Notes: generated from the sequence alone by a model not told the origin. A stretch of 64,000 bases of DNA from Diplonema papillatum (GCA_030068145.1 JAPJBO010000636.1:1-64000), one strand, 5' to 3'; shown: positions 27,534 to 39,356, counted from the first letter of the stretch. Translations and numbers: made by a program.

Positions 27534-27573
27534 GGCTGGAAGAAGATCAAATTATTAAAATATACAAAACATC

Positions 27574-29385
27574 ATGCCTGCACCTCCACGTGGTGGCCCC
27601 GGGCAACGCGGCGACTCTGCTGGGCCGCCGCGGCCGACGCAGGCCAACGACGCGAAAGCACCTGGCACTGGCTGGGTGCTGGCGGGAAAACGGCGAGGCC
27701 AGCTGGCACAGCTCAGGCCAGAGGACTGGCCCGTAGCGGTCGTAACGGCCAACGACATCAGGAAGCCGGAGACGACACAGGGCGTAGCCCTGGTCACATG
27801 GGCGGACGCCACTGAGTTGGCGAAGAAGAGCCGGAAGGGACGACTGGCCGTGGTCGTCCTCGGGGCCAAAAGGCGGGAAGGCGAGGGGGTGGAGACGACG
27901 GTGGTGACGCGCAGAGGTCCGCGAACTGAAGTCCGCCCGGCCGTCCTGCTGCAGCTTGGCGACGAGCTGGTTGGGACGCTGCTCCGAAGGACAAGCGCAC
28001 CCCTGCCGCCCGCGGACGAACACAGGGTGTCCGTGGTAGTCGCGCGCCGGTACGCGACGGTGGAAGGGTGGACGGGCTGTGGGGCGGACGCCAGGGCCTG
28101 GCTTACGGGCCATTTCGTGGGAGAGGGCGTACCCCGGGAGGACATCAAGTCGCTTACGGGGATCGAGACGCGCGGCACCCCCGGCCCCACGGCCCAGATC
28201 CGCGCACTACTGCGAGTCGCTGGACGCAGCAAGGAGGGCGCCTTGGCGGCTTCGGGGAAAGGGGGCGTCTTCACAACGCTGAAAGGGGACGGAAGAGGCG
28301 CGCTATGGCTGAGGGACGACCTTACCCTGGACGAAGCGAGGAAAGCCGCTGCGCGCGCGAAGACGAGCCTCATCGTCAGTGTGCGCGGCATGGGCGTACT
28401 AAAAGGGGAGGGGGAACAGGCCGAGGCGGCTATGAGAGCGTTGCTGGGGACGGCGGCTGCGCAGGAGGAGGAGCAGCCGGGACAGCCGGGCCAGATCTGG
28501 GACGTAGCCGGGTTTCCGCGGACGATCTCGCCGGTGCAGGTGGCAGCGTTTCTCCACGCGGCCGGATGGACGGGCGTCGAGGTGATCCGCGTGATCCCGA
28601 AGCGCAGCAAGCGCCTCGCCGTCGTCCGCGGCCCGGAGCCACCGGCCTGGATTTTCCAGGTCGAGACGACTGGGGAACTGGTCACCGTGTCGACGGTCAG
28701 GGAGAAGGACGAGGCGCAACCGAGATGGGTGCAGACGAAGGGGACGGAAGAGACCCGGACAGACCCGGCCGAAGACGGAACAGAGCGTCAGGGAATGACC
28801 TACGCCAAGGCCGCTTTCATCGGCCTGTACGGAAGGAAGCAGGGCTTGAAGGCCTGGAGTGACGGCAGACCGCAGACGACCCAAGCGGCGCCAGCAGAAA
28901 CAGGACAGCAGAGCGGGCCCCCGGGGAACCCCGGCGCCGACATCCCGCAAACCTCGGACGCACCACCGCCGAACGCCGGAAAGGGGGGCAAGAAAGGAAA
29001 GAAAGGGGGGAAAGCAGGAAAGCACCAGCCGCAGCCAGCCGAACAGGACGCGCAGCGACCCGACGAGGTGAGGGCAAAGCTCGAGAGGGAGGTGTCCGAG
29101 CTGCGCGCCCAGAACGCTGACATGTGTCGGAAGATGGAGGAGCTGGGGACGCTGGTGCAGGCCTTGCGTGCGCAGCTCCAGGCACGGACAGGCGACCCCC
29201 AGAAGACGACGTCACCCTCGCCGAAGCGGCAGTCGCTGGCGGAGCCGGACAAGGTCAAGAAGCGGCCGAGGTCGCTGACCAAGTCCAAGTCGCGGTCACC
29301 GGAGCCCCCGAAGCAGCCACCGTCAAAGGCGACGAGGACCCTGAAGCAGATGGGCTTCGGGAGCACGGCGCCGGCCCGTAAATGA
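27574..29385 (+). CDS. TE7 ORF1 protein (603 aa)
   Basis: The ATG at 27,574 is the first in this frame after the leader. The N-terminal ~30 residues are Pro/Gly-rich. Residues about 30-300 contain alternating hydrophobic segments (for example VAVVTANDIRKPETTQG and LAVVVLGAKR) that could be RRM-like folds, not proven. Residues about 305-400 contain the block TISPVQVAAFLHAAGWTGVEV, shared with TE1 ORF1. MTYAKAAFIGLYGRKQG (about 409-425) is also shared. Then come a Gly/Lys cluster (GKGGKKGKKGGKAGK), a coiled-coil candidate at about 500-545 (VRAKLEREVSELRAQNADM) and an Arg/Ser/Pro/Lys-rich basic end with TLKQMG. It is probably the RNA-binding particle protein. It is longer than TE1 ORF1 mainly at the N-terminus. 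The stop is TGA, in frame with ORF2. Confidence 0.82.
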   Translation: MPAPPRGGPGQRGDSAGPPRPTQANDAKAPGTGWVLAGKRRGQLAQLRPEDWPVAVVTANDIRKPETTQGVALVTWADATELAKKSRKGRLAVVVLGAKRREGEGVETTVVTRRGPRTEVRPAVLLQLGDELVGTLLRRTSAPLPPADEHRVSVVVARRYATVEGWTGCGADARAWLTGHFVGEGVPREDIKSLTGIETRGTPGPTAQIRALLRVAGRSKEGALAASGKGGVFTTLKGDGRGALWLRDDLTLDEARKAAARAKTSLIVSVRGMGVLKGEGEQAEAAMRALLGTAAAQEEEQPGQPGQIWDVAGFPRTISPVQVAAFLHAAGWTGVEVIRVIPKRSKRLAVVRGPEPPAWIFQVETTGELVTVSTVREKDEAQPRWVQTKGTEETRTDPAEDGTERQGMTYAKAAFIGLYGRKQGLKAWSDGRPQTTQAAPAETGQQSGPPGNPGADIPQTSDAPPPNAGKGGKKGKKGGKAGKHQPQPAEQDAQRPDEVRAKLEREVSELRAQNADMCRKMEELGTLVQALRAQLQARTGDPQKTTSPSPKRQSLAEPDKVKKRPRSLTKSKSRSPEPPKQPPSKATRTLKQMGFGSTAPARK

Positions 29386-29408
29386 AGGCAGAGCCCCCTT
29401 GGCGGGGC
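29383..29408 (+). promoter_or_regulatory. Single in-frame TGA between ORF1 and ORF2, followed by a GC-rich hairpin (candidate readthrough site)
   Basis: TGA (29,383-29,385) ends ORF1 and the same frame is open from 29,386. Seven bases downstream, GCCCC (29,393-29,397) can pair with GGGGC (29,404-29,408) around a six-base loop; a further run of G follows. TE1 has a TAG with a GC palindrome at the same place. An ATG is available at 29,521, so downstream initiation is also possible here. Confidence 0.45.
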
Positions 29409-32400
29409 GGGGGAGGAACACGGACATGCCGGCTACGACACGACGGGAAGGAAGCTCGTTGGGGGGGGACCTGTAACTATCCTCGCCGACGAGCGGTGGG
29501 TACGAGCTGCGACCCGCGAGATGCTTGGCCGCGCATGCCCGGTGCCGGGAGACGGGAACTGCCAGTTCTCAGCCATCGCACAACGGCACGGGACAGTGGA
29601 TGCAGAGCGACTGCGACAAATGGTAGTTGATGAGATGGAGGCGCGCCCGGCTGACTACCGTCCGTACATGGTGATGGAACCGGGGCCGGACAGTCGAGGG
29701 CTCACGGTGGCGGAAGAGTTGGCCAAGTGGCAGGCTTACCTGGCGGCCATGCGGAGGAACGCCACGTACGGCGATGAGCTGACACTACGGGCAGCGTCGC
29801 GAGTGCTGCGCTGCGACATCTGGGTGCTGAACGCGACGAGCCGGGAGGCCCTACGTGGATGCAGACAACCGTCGCCGACCGCGACCATTGTTCTTACGTA
29901 CCGGCCGGAGCACTACGACACCGTGATTCTACCGCTGCCGAGCCAGCGCCTGCTGGAGGCGACGACAGGCGACACGGTACCCTTGGCGCGGCTCGCTCTG
30001 ATTAATGCTGGCCCGGTTGCTGGCACAGACGCACCGACCCACCACCTACCAACCGGCGTGCCCGCCGCTGCGCGGACCCGGCAACGGAACACGCGCCCCC
30101 GCGCGCCCGAACCAAGGTTACCCAGCATCGCCGAGGCGAAGCAGGATCGATCATGGAGCCCGCACGACGACGATATAGTGATCGTCACCATAAACGTGAC
30201 ATCCTTGGACACGGAGAAGCTGTTGGTGGTGGCCCTGCTCAAAGCAGATATAGTCGTACTGCAAGAGACCCGGGTAACCAAGGCAGAAAAGGCGTACATG
30301 GGTTCATTTCTCGCGGCGTACGGATGGAACGTGCACTGGGGCGACGACGTAACGATGGTGGAAGGTGGAGACGGGAGAAGCCAAAGAAGACCTGGTGGAG
30401 TGGCAGTGCTAACCCGTCAGCACCTCACAGCGCAACTAGTGGCAGCGGTTGAAGACTCAGAGAAGAGAGTGGTGGCATCGACGCGCGTTGTGCATGTTGT
30501 CGTAGCCCTGGGGGACGGCAGAACAGCATTACACATATTCTCGTTGTACGGGCAGAGCGGGAACAGCGTGCAGGTGCAGGGGGAAAGGGAGCAGTTGATA
30601 ACAGAGGTGTTGGGTATAGCGGCAGGCCTGGGGCAAGTGCCGACCCTTGTAGTGGGTGACTTCAATTGTTCGACAGAGACCAGTTCAGTACTAGCCGCAG
30701 CATGCCGGTCGGGAAGATGGGCAGATGCGGCAGCCGCTTACGCGGTAGGCCAAGGCGAAGAACCACCGTGCACGTGCTGGGCGCCGAATGCGACAGGAGG
30801 GAGCAGGATAGACTTGTGCCTCGCCAATGCCTGTGCGGCACCAGCCATCAGCAAGGTCTGCACAGTGGAAAGGAAAAACAGCGAGTTCCACACGCATGCA
30901 CCAATGTACGTGACGATGCGCCAGCAAGTGTTCCGAGAGCGCCACAGGCGCGCAATACTCCCGACAGCATTTCCTCGGGCATATCCGTTGCTCAACCTGA
31001 GTGAGAAGAGTCTTTTAGAAGTGTTCGCCAACGAGGCAAAAGAGGCCATGACGGGAGCTATGAGTCTGAAACAGCTATCGCAACACGCAGAAAGCTATCT
31101 GCTCATGTTGCACAGGCGCGAGCTCGCATTGCCGTCCAGGGCGTACAAGGGACGCGGGAACCAAGTGGTCAGCGACTCGCGACTAGCCACCAAATTCCAG
31201 CACTCGTCAACAAGGGGTGCCTCCACGAAGCAAACTCGAGCACGAGACGAGCTGTTGGGGCACCTGCGGACATTGGTACAAGCAGCCCGGGAGCGACTGA
31301 GATCTGACATACCGTATCCGCTTACAAGACGAGAGGAAAAAGCGAGAGAAGCCGCACGGAAGAGGGTAGGAAGAGGCCACATCCCGGAGGCAGTCGCCAA
31401 CATCGTGATGTCAGGCGATCTCTCCGAGTTACAAGCGCTTCAAAGCGCCTTGACGAGCCTGGAGGGATCCCAGAGGGCAGCATTCTCCGCGCTCAGACGG
31501 CACAGAAAGGCGCAGTGGACGCATAAGATGCAGGAAGCATGGGCGCATGGAAGGGGCTTAGTGTTCAATTTCATCGCCGATAAATATGCCTCGCCGTTGA
31601 CGTTCCTGCGACGGGACGACGGAACCCTGACGGCGAACGCGGCGGAAATTGACGAGATCTTGAGGGGCGAGAAGGCGTGGGGTGGAATCTTTCAGCGATA
31701 CACGACGCGGGAGGAACCGTGCTGGGGGCGGTTTCTGCGGATGTACAGCCCCGTCCTGCCAGACAGGGCCGAAATGGAGTGCGAGGCGATAACGGTGGGT
31801 GACGTGAAAGCAGCGCTTGCGAAGATGAAGAAGTCAGCCTCAGCTGGGATGCACGGGTGGAGGATCCACGAGCTGCAACAGCTGCCGAACTCGCTTCTGG
31901 AAGGGTTCGCACGAGTACTAAATGAGGTGGAGGAAAGCGGAGAATGGCCGGAAGAACTGATGCACGCTCTCGTCTCGCTGATACCGAAACCGAAGAGCAC
32001 AGGAGATCCCTTGTCCCAACGACCGATCTCAGTGGCACCGGTGCTGTACAGGATATGGGCTGCTGTCAGGGCTAAAGACGCGCAACGCTGGATGGACGAA
32101 CTGGCTCCAGAGGGGCTCCACGGCTGCCGGCCTAAGCACAGCACGGAAGACCTTTTCTGGCATCTGGCAGCCGAGATCGAAGAGGCGCACCTCATGGGGC
32201 GCCCGCTGTATGGCATCGCGTTCGACTTTAAAAAGTGCTTCGATTCGGTGCCCATCAACGTCACCCTGCAACTCGCAAAGAAGCTGGGATTCAACCGAAA
32301 GGTACTTCGGGCATTAGAAGCCGCATACCGACAAATGCAACGGCATTTCAAGGTAAACGGGACGGTCGGAGGTGGGTTTATCCCAACAAACGGGATCATG

Positions 32401-35202
32401 CAGGGCTGCGCAATCAGTGTGATACTGATTGGGCTGTTGATCAGCGTGTGGATGAGGCACGTAGCGCAAGAAGGACGTCCACGATCATACGTGGATGACA
32501 TAACAGCCACGGCCAGAGAAGCAAGTCACCTGCAGACGATAGCGAACAAGACGGTACAATTCGAAGAAATGACCGGCTTATGGATTTGCCTAGCGAAATC
32601 CCACTCGTTTGGAACGACGTTGCGCCAACCAGCGGTCGAAATCATGAGCTGGCAAGAAGACACTGATGTTTTCGTCTCGGAAGACCCCCCGCGATTCTAC
32701 AAACGGACGGACAGCTTCGATTGCCTTGGGGTCATGGTGCACGCACGTGGGCATGGACGCCAGCTGTCGAGCAGGATCCGACAACGCAGAGAAGGAGCAG
32801 TACTAAATTTGCAACGAATAAAAAGAATACCAGTACCGGCAACGGCACGTGAGACGCTGGTTTCAATGACCGCGTGCGCAAAAATGTACTACGGCATATC
32901 GGTCATGCCGTTAGACAACAGGACGTCGAACACCATGCGCCAGGCCGTCATGACAGCCCTATGGACCGGTCCCAGCAGACGTGCAGTTGAAGTGGTGATG
33001 CAGGTGCTTCACCACGGGCACCGGCTGGACCCTTACACTGCCCCGGCTTACATACGGATCCGGACATGGGTGCGACAAATGCGGAAGTGGCGGCACATCA
33101 GGACACTGGCGGGTGTGGCTTGGGCGCACAAAGAGACGTTACCGGATGGTTCTCCGCACAGGTTGATGTGGGATGCTCTAAGCCAGGCGGAGTGGGCGTG
33201 GACAACCCCTGACACCATCGGGTATACCAATGAGATCGGAGAGCAGGTCGTTTTTAACACGGACGATGCGAACGAGAAGCAAACGACAATCATGCTGCAC
33301 GACTTGCGCCAGGCGCTACGACGCCAACAATTGGCAAAGATGTGCAACAGAAGGGAAGACTTGCGAGGATGTGCGCACGGGGTGGATGGAAGCGTAACCC
33401 GACATCTCCTCGAAGCTCTCGATAATGGATTGACAGGATACCAACAGGGGATGTTACGATCAATAATAGCTGGGGCCGTGGCAACTACAGGCAGAACGGG
33501 GAAAAACGAGACTTGCCCATATTGCAACCAGGACGAAAGGGAAACTGTGGCGCACTTGTGGTGGGAGTGTGAGGCTTGGAGGGGTATACGGCAGGAGCAC
33601 GGCATGGGCACCGTGGACAGGACAACATGGCCGAATTGCCTGAGCATGTGCGGAGTCGCACCCATGCACAGACACAGCACGGACCCCGCCCTGCAGCCAG
33701 TACCACTCGACCATGGTGAAGCCTGCCAATTTGTAAGCAGGCTACAGCGATACTACCTGGCTGTACTGCGTGCAAGGCAGATAAGGGATGAGAGAGAGCA
33801 GGAGACAAGTCGCCACCATCGACTGACCCAATACCCGTGGGGGTGGAGAACAACGAGTCCAAGGCGGGTCTGCATTCCAAAGATTGAGGCCGAAACAATC
33901 ACGCAGCAGTGGAAGCACGGCGGCGAATTGTGGAACGCCATGCACTGGTGGCTAAACAGACTTCGATGGGCGCACGTTGGATCGGAACACGCAGTGACTT
34001 TCTTGGAGTTGGCCATAGACTTCGAAGTCACAACGGGCGTGCGGCTGCCGATAGTGGCAAATCGGCGAATCCAACCGCCGGCAGCCTCGAAAGCCAAGGC
34101 GACGTCGGCCCGAGCCGTACTCCCCCCCAGAGAAACCACCGAGGGCCTATGCATGTACTTCGATGGCGGCTCAAGGCAGAACGGAACTGCACTGGCGGTG
34201 GCTGGGGCCGGAGCAGTCATCTACAAGGATGGGCTGAAGCTGGCGGAGACAACAGTTCCCTTGGGTCGGACCACCAACAACGTGGCCGAGTACAACGGCC
34301 TGATAGCGGGGATACGACTGCTCGGGGAACAGCCGGGCGACGTTGAAGGGCCGGTAAAAGTCAGGGGCGACTCACAAGTTGTAATAGGACCAGTAAACGG
34401 GACGGCCATGTGCAAACCCAACTTACGACCGTATTTTCTGCAGGCGAGGGCGAGCATGGCCGACCTGACACCGCGGTTTGAGTTCAGTCTGGAACACGTA
34501 CCGCGGAGTAGGAACGTCGATGCGGACGCGTTAAGTAACGCGGCCATGGACAGGGTGCAAGCAGAGACGGGCGCGCAAGTAGGATTGATACGGGCGCAGT
34601 ATGAGGAGTACAAGGGCAGTGCACTGGCGAAAGGTCAGTCTTTCCGAGCGGTCACCAGCGCGGTAGCACGAATCTGTGGCGTAGCGTGGCACTGTGGGCA
34701 CGTCTCCAATGTCACCAGCGTCACAGCGCTAGGCGGAGGGGTAATGCTAGGCCTCTCGTGCCGAGCCGAGCTAGCCCCGCAGACCGAAGCAGTGTTGCAG
34801 GAAATGAGTCAGCCGCGCCCTGGCACACACACAGCTGCGACGGCACCCGCGAGCCCATTCGTCAAGGCACATGAGGCATGGGCAGCGAGCAGGCACCCGG
34901 AACACTTTTACAGTACAACATGGAAGGAGGAGGCGGAGTGGAAGGGAAGAGAGCAGGAGAGGGGCGCAAGCAGCCAGCGATCCCGACCAACAGCAAGGAA
35001 AGCGAGGAATGCGACGGCACGATGCGCGAAACATGATGAACCCCGCTGCACCGCGTGTAAGAAGAGGCGATTGCCCCCAGATACGTGTTGCGACCAGCAG
35101 CACATGGGACATGGAGCAGGGAGCCTAAACCAAACGAGGCTGCAGTTTAGATCAGAGCGTGGCCACCACGAGCAGCCGGCAGGACCATCAGCTGTGACGT
35201 GA
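29386..35202 (+). CDS. TE7 ORF2 polyprotein (1,893 aa from the ATG at 29,521): OTU protease, APE endonuclease, RT, CCHC finger, RNase H, Cys/His tail
   Basis: Open from the codon after the ORF1 stop. The only upstream ATG is at 29,521, just before the OTU domain, and is used for numbering. OTU: PGDGNCQFSA holds the Cys (14), and RPEHYDT the His (131). Endonuclease about 218-470: VTINVTSL, LQETRV, SLYGQ, VVGDFN (Asp 380), SRIDLC and THAPMYV. RT: motif A FDFKKCFDSVP, motif B NGIMQGCAIS, motif C YVDD (990-993). The finger CPYCNQDERETVAHLWWEC starts at 1332. RNase H: YFDGGSRQNGT (Asp 1548), NNVAEYNG, RGDSQVV, DADALSNAA. Then the shared unknown region (about 1,650-1,770), one C-x2-C-x9-C-C unit (CTACKKRRLPPDTCC) and the end QPAGPSAVT. 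All catalytic residues expected for these domains are present. Confidence 0.92.
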   Translation, partial: RQSPLGGAGEEHGHAGYDTTGRKLVGGGPVTILADERWVRAATREMLGRACPVPGDGNCQFSAIAQRHGTVDAERLRQMVVDEMEARPADYRPYMVMEPGPDSRGLTVAEELAKWQAYLAAMRRNATYGDELTLRAASRVLRCDIWVLNATSREALRGCRQPSPTATIVLTYRPEHYDTVILPLPSQRLLEATTGDTVPLARLALINAGPVAGTDAPTHHLPTGVPAAARTRQRNTRPRAPEPRLPSIAEAKQDRSWSPHDDDIVIVTINVTSLDTEKLLVVALLKADIVVLQETRVTKAEKAYMGSFLAAYGWNVHWGDDVTMVEGGDGRSQRRPGGVAVLTRQHLTAQLVAAVEDSEKRVVASTRVVHVVVALGDGRTALHIFSLYGQSGNSVQVQGEREQLITEVLGIAAGLGQVPTLVVGDFNCSTETSSVLAAACRSGRWADAAAAYAVGQGEEPPCTCWAPNATGGSRIDLCLANACAAPAISKVCTVERKNSEFHTHAPMYVTMRQQVFRERHRRAILPTAFPRAYPLLNLSEKSLLEVFANEAKEAMTGAMSLKQLSQHAESYLLMLHRRELALPSRAYKGRGNQVVSDSRLATKFQHSSTRGASTKQTRARDELLGHLRTLVQAARERLRSDIPYPLTRREEKAREAARKRVGRGHIPEAVANIVMSGDLSELQALQSALTSLEGSQRAAFSALRRHRKAQWTHKMQEAWAHGRGLVFNFIADKYASPLTFLRRDDGTLTANAAEIDEILRGEKAWGGIFQRYTTREEPCWGRFLRMYSPVLPDRAEMECEAITVGDVKAALAKMKKSASAGMHGWRIHELQQLPNSLLEGFARVLNEVEESGEWPEELMHALVSLIPKPKSTGDPLSQRPISVAPVLYRIWAAVRAKDAQRWMDELAPEGLHGCRPKHSTEDLFWHLAAEIEEAHLMGRPLYGIAFDFKKCFDSVPINVTLQLAKKLGFNRKVLRALEAAYRQMQRHFKVNGTVGGGFIPTNGIMQGCAISVILIGLLISVWMRHVAQEGRPRSYVDDITATAREASHLQTIANKTVQFEEMTGLWICLAKSHSFGTTLRQPAVEIMSWQEDTDVFVSEDPPRFYKRTDSFDCLGVMVHARGHGRQLSSRIRQRREGAVLNLQRIKRIPVPATARETLVSMTACAKMYYGISVMPLDNRTSNTMRQAVMTALWTGPSRRAVEVVMQVLHHGHRLDPYTAPAYIRIRTWVRQMRKWRHIRTLAGVAWAHKETLPDGSPHRLMWDALSQAEWAWTTPDTIGYTNEIGEQVVFNTDDANEKQTTIMLHDLRQALRRQQLAKMCNRREDLRGCAHGVDGSVTRHLLEALDNGLTGYQQGMLRSIIAGAVATTGRTGKNETCPYCNQDERETVAHLWWECEAWRGIRQEHGMGTVDRTTWPNCLSMCGVAPMHRHSTDPALQPVPLDHGEACQFVSRLQRYYLAVLRARQIRDEREQETSRHHRLTQYPWGWRTTSPRRVCIPKIEAETITQQWKHGGELWNAMHWWLNRLRWAHVGSEHAVTFLELAIDFEVTTGVRLPIVANRRIQPPAASKAKATSARAVLPPRETTEGLCMYFDGGSRQNGTALAVAGAGAVIYKDGLKLAETTVPLGRTTNNVAEYNGLIAGIRLLGEQPGDVEGPVKVRGDSQVVIGPVNGTAMCKPNLRPYFLQARASMADLTPRFEFSLEHVPRSRNVDADALSNAAMDRVQAETGAQVGLIRAQYEEYKGSALAKGQSFRAVTSAVARICGVAWHCGHVSNVTSVTALGGGVMLGLSCRAELAPQTEAVLQEMSQPRPGTHTAATAPASPFVKAHEAWAASRHPEHFYSTTWKEEAEWKGREQERGASSQRSRPTARKARNATARCAKHDEPRCTACKKRRLPPDTCCDQQHMGHGAGSLNQTRLQFRSERGHHEQPAGPSAVT

Positions 35203-36108
<906 letters not shown>

Positions 36109-36180
36109 GTCCCCCGGGCCCACTCACACGTCTCTGTGCCTTGAGGCAAGGGGTAAAGCAGTCTAAAGAAGGAAGCACAC

Positions 36181-36262
36181 CCGTCCTTGGAATTTTCTTT
36201 TTCCGCTTTATCTTCATCTTTATCTTTTTTCGCGCGCCTTTTTTTTTACGAGCACAACCAAC

Positions 36263-36309
<47 letters not shown>

Positions 36310-36390
36310 GCACGTTACGAAAACGAGAAAGTAAGTAGCCCGGCTACACACACACTCACCCAAAACAACAAAACAAAAGAAGAAAAGAAA
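36181..36390 (+). promoter_or_regulatory. Pyrimidine-rich leader upstream of the 36,391 gene
   Basis: About 36,190-36,248 is almost all C/T (TTTTCTTTTTCCGC, TCTTCATCTTTATC), followed by AG at 36,251-36,252. Then come a poly-C run (about 36,262-36,280), a short CA tract and an A-rich stretch just before the ATG. A pyrimidine tract followed by AG is what a 3' splice acceptor looks like, including the trans-splice acceptors of Euglenozoa. That reading is an inference. A GTAAGT at about 36,329 resembles a 5' splice site but no intron can be shown. Confidence 0.35.
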
Positions 36391-38017
36391 ATGGGCAAGA
36401 AGTCAGCATCGCAGGCCCAGAAGAGGCACAACGCGGGCGCCAAGCACGACAAAGCCGCGAGTCTCAAGGAGGCGGCGGCGGCCGAGAAGAAGGCGCTGCC
36501 GGTGCCCGCGCCGAAGCAGCAGCAGCAGCCGCAGCCGCAGCCGCAGCAGCAGCAGCAGCAACCGCAGGGCAACCAGCACTACTCCGACGACGGGTGCCGG
36601 AGCAACAGCTCGGGGTCGACGGGCTGGGCGCAGGACGCCGCCGTCGGCTCGCTGCCGTCGTCGCCGCGGGCGGACGAACCGGCGAAGGGCGGCGCCGTTG
36701 AGGCGGCCGCCAGTGAACCCCTGAGCCCGCCGCGGGCCACGCGGCCCCGGTCTTTCTCCCTCGAGCGTGGACTGAGCTACATCTCGTCCGACGCGTCGCT
36801 GAACGACAGCCTCGTCGCGACTCCCATCTCCCAAAAGCTGCAGCGCGGGCGCCCGCAGGCGCGCGATGCGTGGACGCCGGACGGCCCGTCCTACCACAGG
36901 GCTGCCTCCCTTGACTCCGGCATGTGCCGCTGGGACACCGAGCGTGAAGAAGACGAAGAAGGGGAGGAAGACGACGAAGAACAGCGCAGCGCCCCGAGGT
37001 TCCAAGTCACGGACATCGAGTGCCAGGAGGACAGCTCCTGGCACGCGGAGTGCGACTCGGGTTACTCGACGCCGTCTGTTCGCGGGGGGGCCCCCCAAGG
37101 GAAGGCGCAGCACAAGCACCGCCACCTGGCGAAGAGCAGCAGTTTCCCCGGGAACTGGGGGTTCCACGTCGAGGGCCTCTGGGAGCTTGAGGAAGACCCG
37201 ACCAACAGGAACGCAGGCGTCGTGGCGCTGTCCGACTGCGAGGTTGACCGGATGCTGGAGCTGAGCACGACGCGAGGGGTCGCCCGCCGCAAGTTCTCGG
37301 TGCACGGGGAGGCGCGGTACAACAACGGGCTGACCACTTCGCTCAGCGGGCCGTCGGCGTCGGGGACTGCGCCGAATGCGACGATGTCTTGCTCGGGGCC
37401 CGTTTCGCCGCTGCTCCTGCTGAAGGAAGGGGAGGGGGGCGAGTTCGTTATCCACCGCCACCCGCTGCCGACGAAAATCGCGCTCGAAGGCTGCACGTTC
37501 AACGGGCAGAAGCTGCCGTCGGCCCTCGCGCAGATGCAGACGATCGCCTCGCACAGCAACCCGAAAGTGCCCGGCCACGTCGCCGGCTCGGCGTCGCCGC
37601 CCGTTCCACCAACAGCCTGCCCCCCGTGGCACCCAAGGGGCACCGGTGCGAGGCCGAAGCATGCCCAGCAGCAGCAGCCGCCGCCCGCGTACACACCGCC
37701 TCCCCCCGCCGAAGCCTGCGCGAGCTCCGCCGCGAGCAGCGCCAGCAGCAACGCCGGGGGCCAGACCGGAGAAGGTCTGAACCCGAACGCGACCGAGTGG
37801 TCGCCGGTGAAGCCGCGGTCGTTTCCGGACGGCGTGGCGGGCGGCGCCGCGATGCAGCAGCAGCACCAGCACCAGCACCACCCGGGGGGTTACCCAGGCG
37901 GGTACCATGCCCACGGGGGCCGGGCGCAGGCGCGGCAGCCAATGGCGCCGCAGGCGGTAACCCTCGAGGAGTGGTCCGGGTGCTCGAACCGCGCGGTCCG
38001 CAAACACTTCAGCAGCG

Positions 38018-38049
<32 letters not shown>

Positions 38050-38157
38050 GGCCTCCACAACCACCGCATGCCGCCGCCGCCGCCCCCGCAGCCCCGCGGC
38101 TACCCGCCGTTCCACCACTCGCCGGCTGACTTTTACGGGCCGAACCAGGGGTGGTAG
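36391..38157 (+). CDS. Low-complexity Gln/Pro-rich protein (588 aa), function unknown; best candidate host gene
   Basis: The ATG at 36,391 follows an A-rich leader and begins MGKKSASQAQKRHN, with strong GC3 bias throughout; the open frame extends 68 codons further upstream through low-complexity sequence, which I exclude. Features in order: Lys/Ala-rich basic start (1-40), Gln/Pro tract (about 43-62), Ser-rich segments with RPRSFSLERG and KSSSFPGNWG-type Ser/Arg sites, acidic run EREEDEEGEEDDEEQ (about 186-200), a more ordered middle (about 255-325, VEGLWELEEDPTNRN and LSDCEVDRMLELS), Gln/His tracts, and two poly-Pro runs (about 544-555 and 560-566) near the end. No known domain, signal peptide or membrane segment is seen. 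It may be a disordered regulatory or RNA-associated protein, but this is not established. The ORF ends TAG TAA. Its 3' 670 bp is duplicated downstream. Confidence 0.6.
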
Positions 38158-38176
38158 TAAGGGCGCAACCTGCTAA

Positions 38177-38787
38177 GACGAACGAAGGCGAAGGGTGCGC
38201 AGTCGACTATCGTCACCGCCTGTTGCTGCGTATCAAGTTCAAACTACTACTACTACTGCTACGGAAGAAGGAGGTCCCAGGTTGCTTCAGCTACTTATCG
38301 TGCTCGAAGGCTGCACGTTCATGGGGCAGAAGCTGCCGTCGGCCCTCGCGCAGATGCAGACGATCGCCTCGCACAGCAACCAGCAACCCGAAGGTGCTGA
38401 ACCAGGGGTGATAGGGGCGGGCGACGAACGAAGACGAGGAGTGTGCAGTAGACTATCGTCACCGACTGTTGCTGCGTATCAAGTTCAAACTACTACTACT
38501 ACTGCTACAGAAGAAGGAGGTCCCAGGTTGCTTCAGCTACTTATCGTGCTCGAAGGCTGCACGTTCATGGGGCAGAAGCTGCCGTCGGCCCTCGCGCAGA
38601 TGCAGACGATCGCCTCGCACAGCAACAGCAACCCGAAGGTGCTGAACCAGGGGTGATAGGGGCGGGCGACGAACGAAGACGAGGAGTGTGCAGTAGACTA
38701 TCGTCACCGACTGTTGCTGCGTATCAAGTTCAAACTACTGCTACTGCTACAGAAGAAGGAGGCCCCGGTTGCTTCAGCTACTTATCG
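38177..38787 (+). repeat. ~245-bp tandem subunits downstream of the gene (first set)
   Basis: Units start GACGAACGAAG at 38,177, 38,423 and 38,668 (spacing 246 and 245). Each contains ACTATCGTCACCG, TTGCTGCGTATCAAGTTC, a CTACTACTAC run, AAGAAGGAGG and the ~80-bp module. Short in-frame stretches of the host gene (QKLPSALAQMQTIASHSN) are present in each, so the units probably arose from the gene end. Confidence 0.88.
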
Positions 38788-38794
38788 CGCCCGA

Positions 38795-39324
38795 AGGCTG
38801 CACGTTCAACGGGCAGAAGCTGCCGTCGGCCCTCGCGCAGATGCAGACGATCGCCTCGCACAGCAACCCGAAAGTGCCCGGCCACGTCGCCGGCTCGGCG
38901 TCGCCGCCCGTTCCACCAACAGCCTGCCCCCCGTGGCACCCAAGGGGCACCGGTGCGAGGCCGAAGCATGCCCAGCAGCAGCAGCCGCCGCCCGCGTACA
39001 CACCGCCTCCCCCCGCCGAAGCCTGCGCGAGCTCCGCCGCGAGCAGCGCCAGCAGCAACGCCGGGGGCCAGACCGGAGAAGGTCTGAACCCGAACGCGAC
39101 CGAGTGGTCGCCGGTGAAGCCGCGGTCGTTTCCGGACGGCGTGGCGGGCGGCGCCGCGATGCAGCAGCAGCACCAGCACCAGCACCACCCGGGGGGTTAC
39201 CCAGGCGGGTACCATGCCCACGGGGGCCGGGCGCAGGCGCGGCAGCCAATGGCGCCGCAGGCGGTAACCCTCGAGGAGTGGTCCGGGTGCTCGAACCGCG
39301 CGGTCCGCAAACACTTCAGCAGCG

Positions 39325-39356
<32 letters not shown>

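Noticed and set aside
36320..36335. GTAAGT at about 36,329 as the 5' splice site of an intron before the 36,391 gene
   Set aside because: No matching acceptor is needed for the ORF and nothing else supports an intron.
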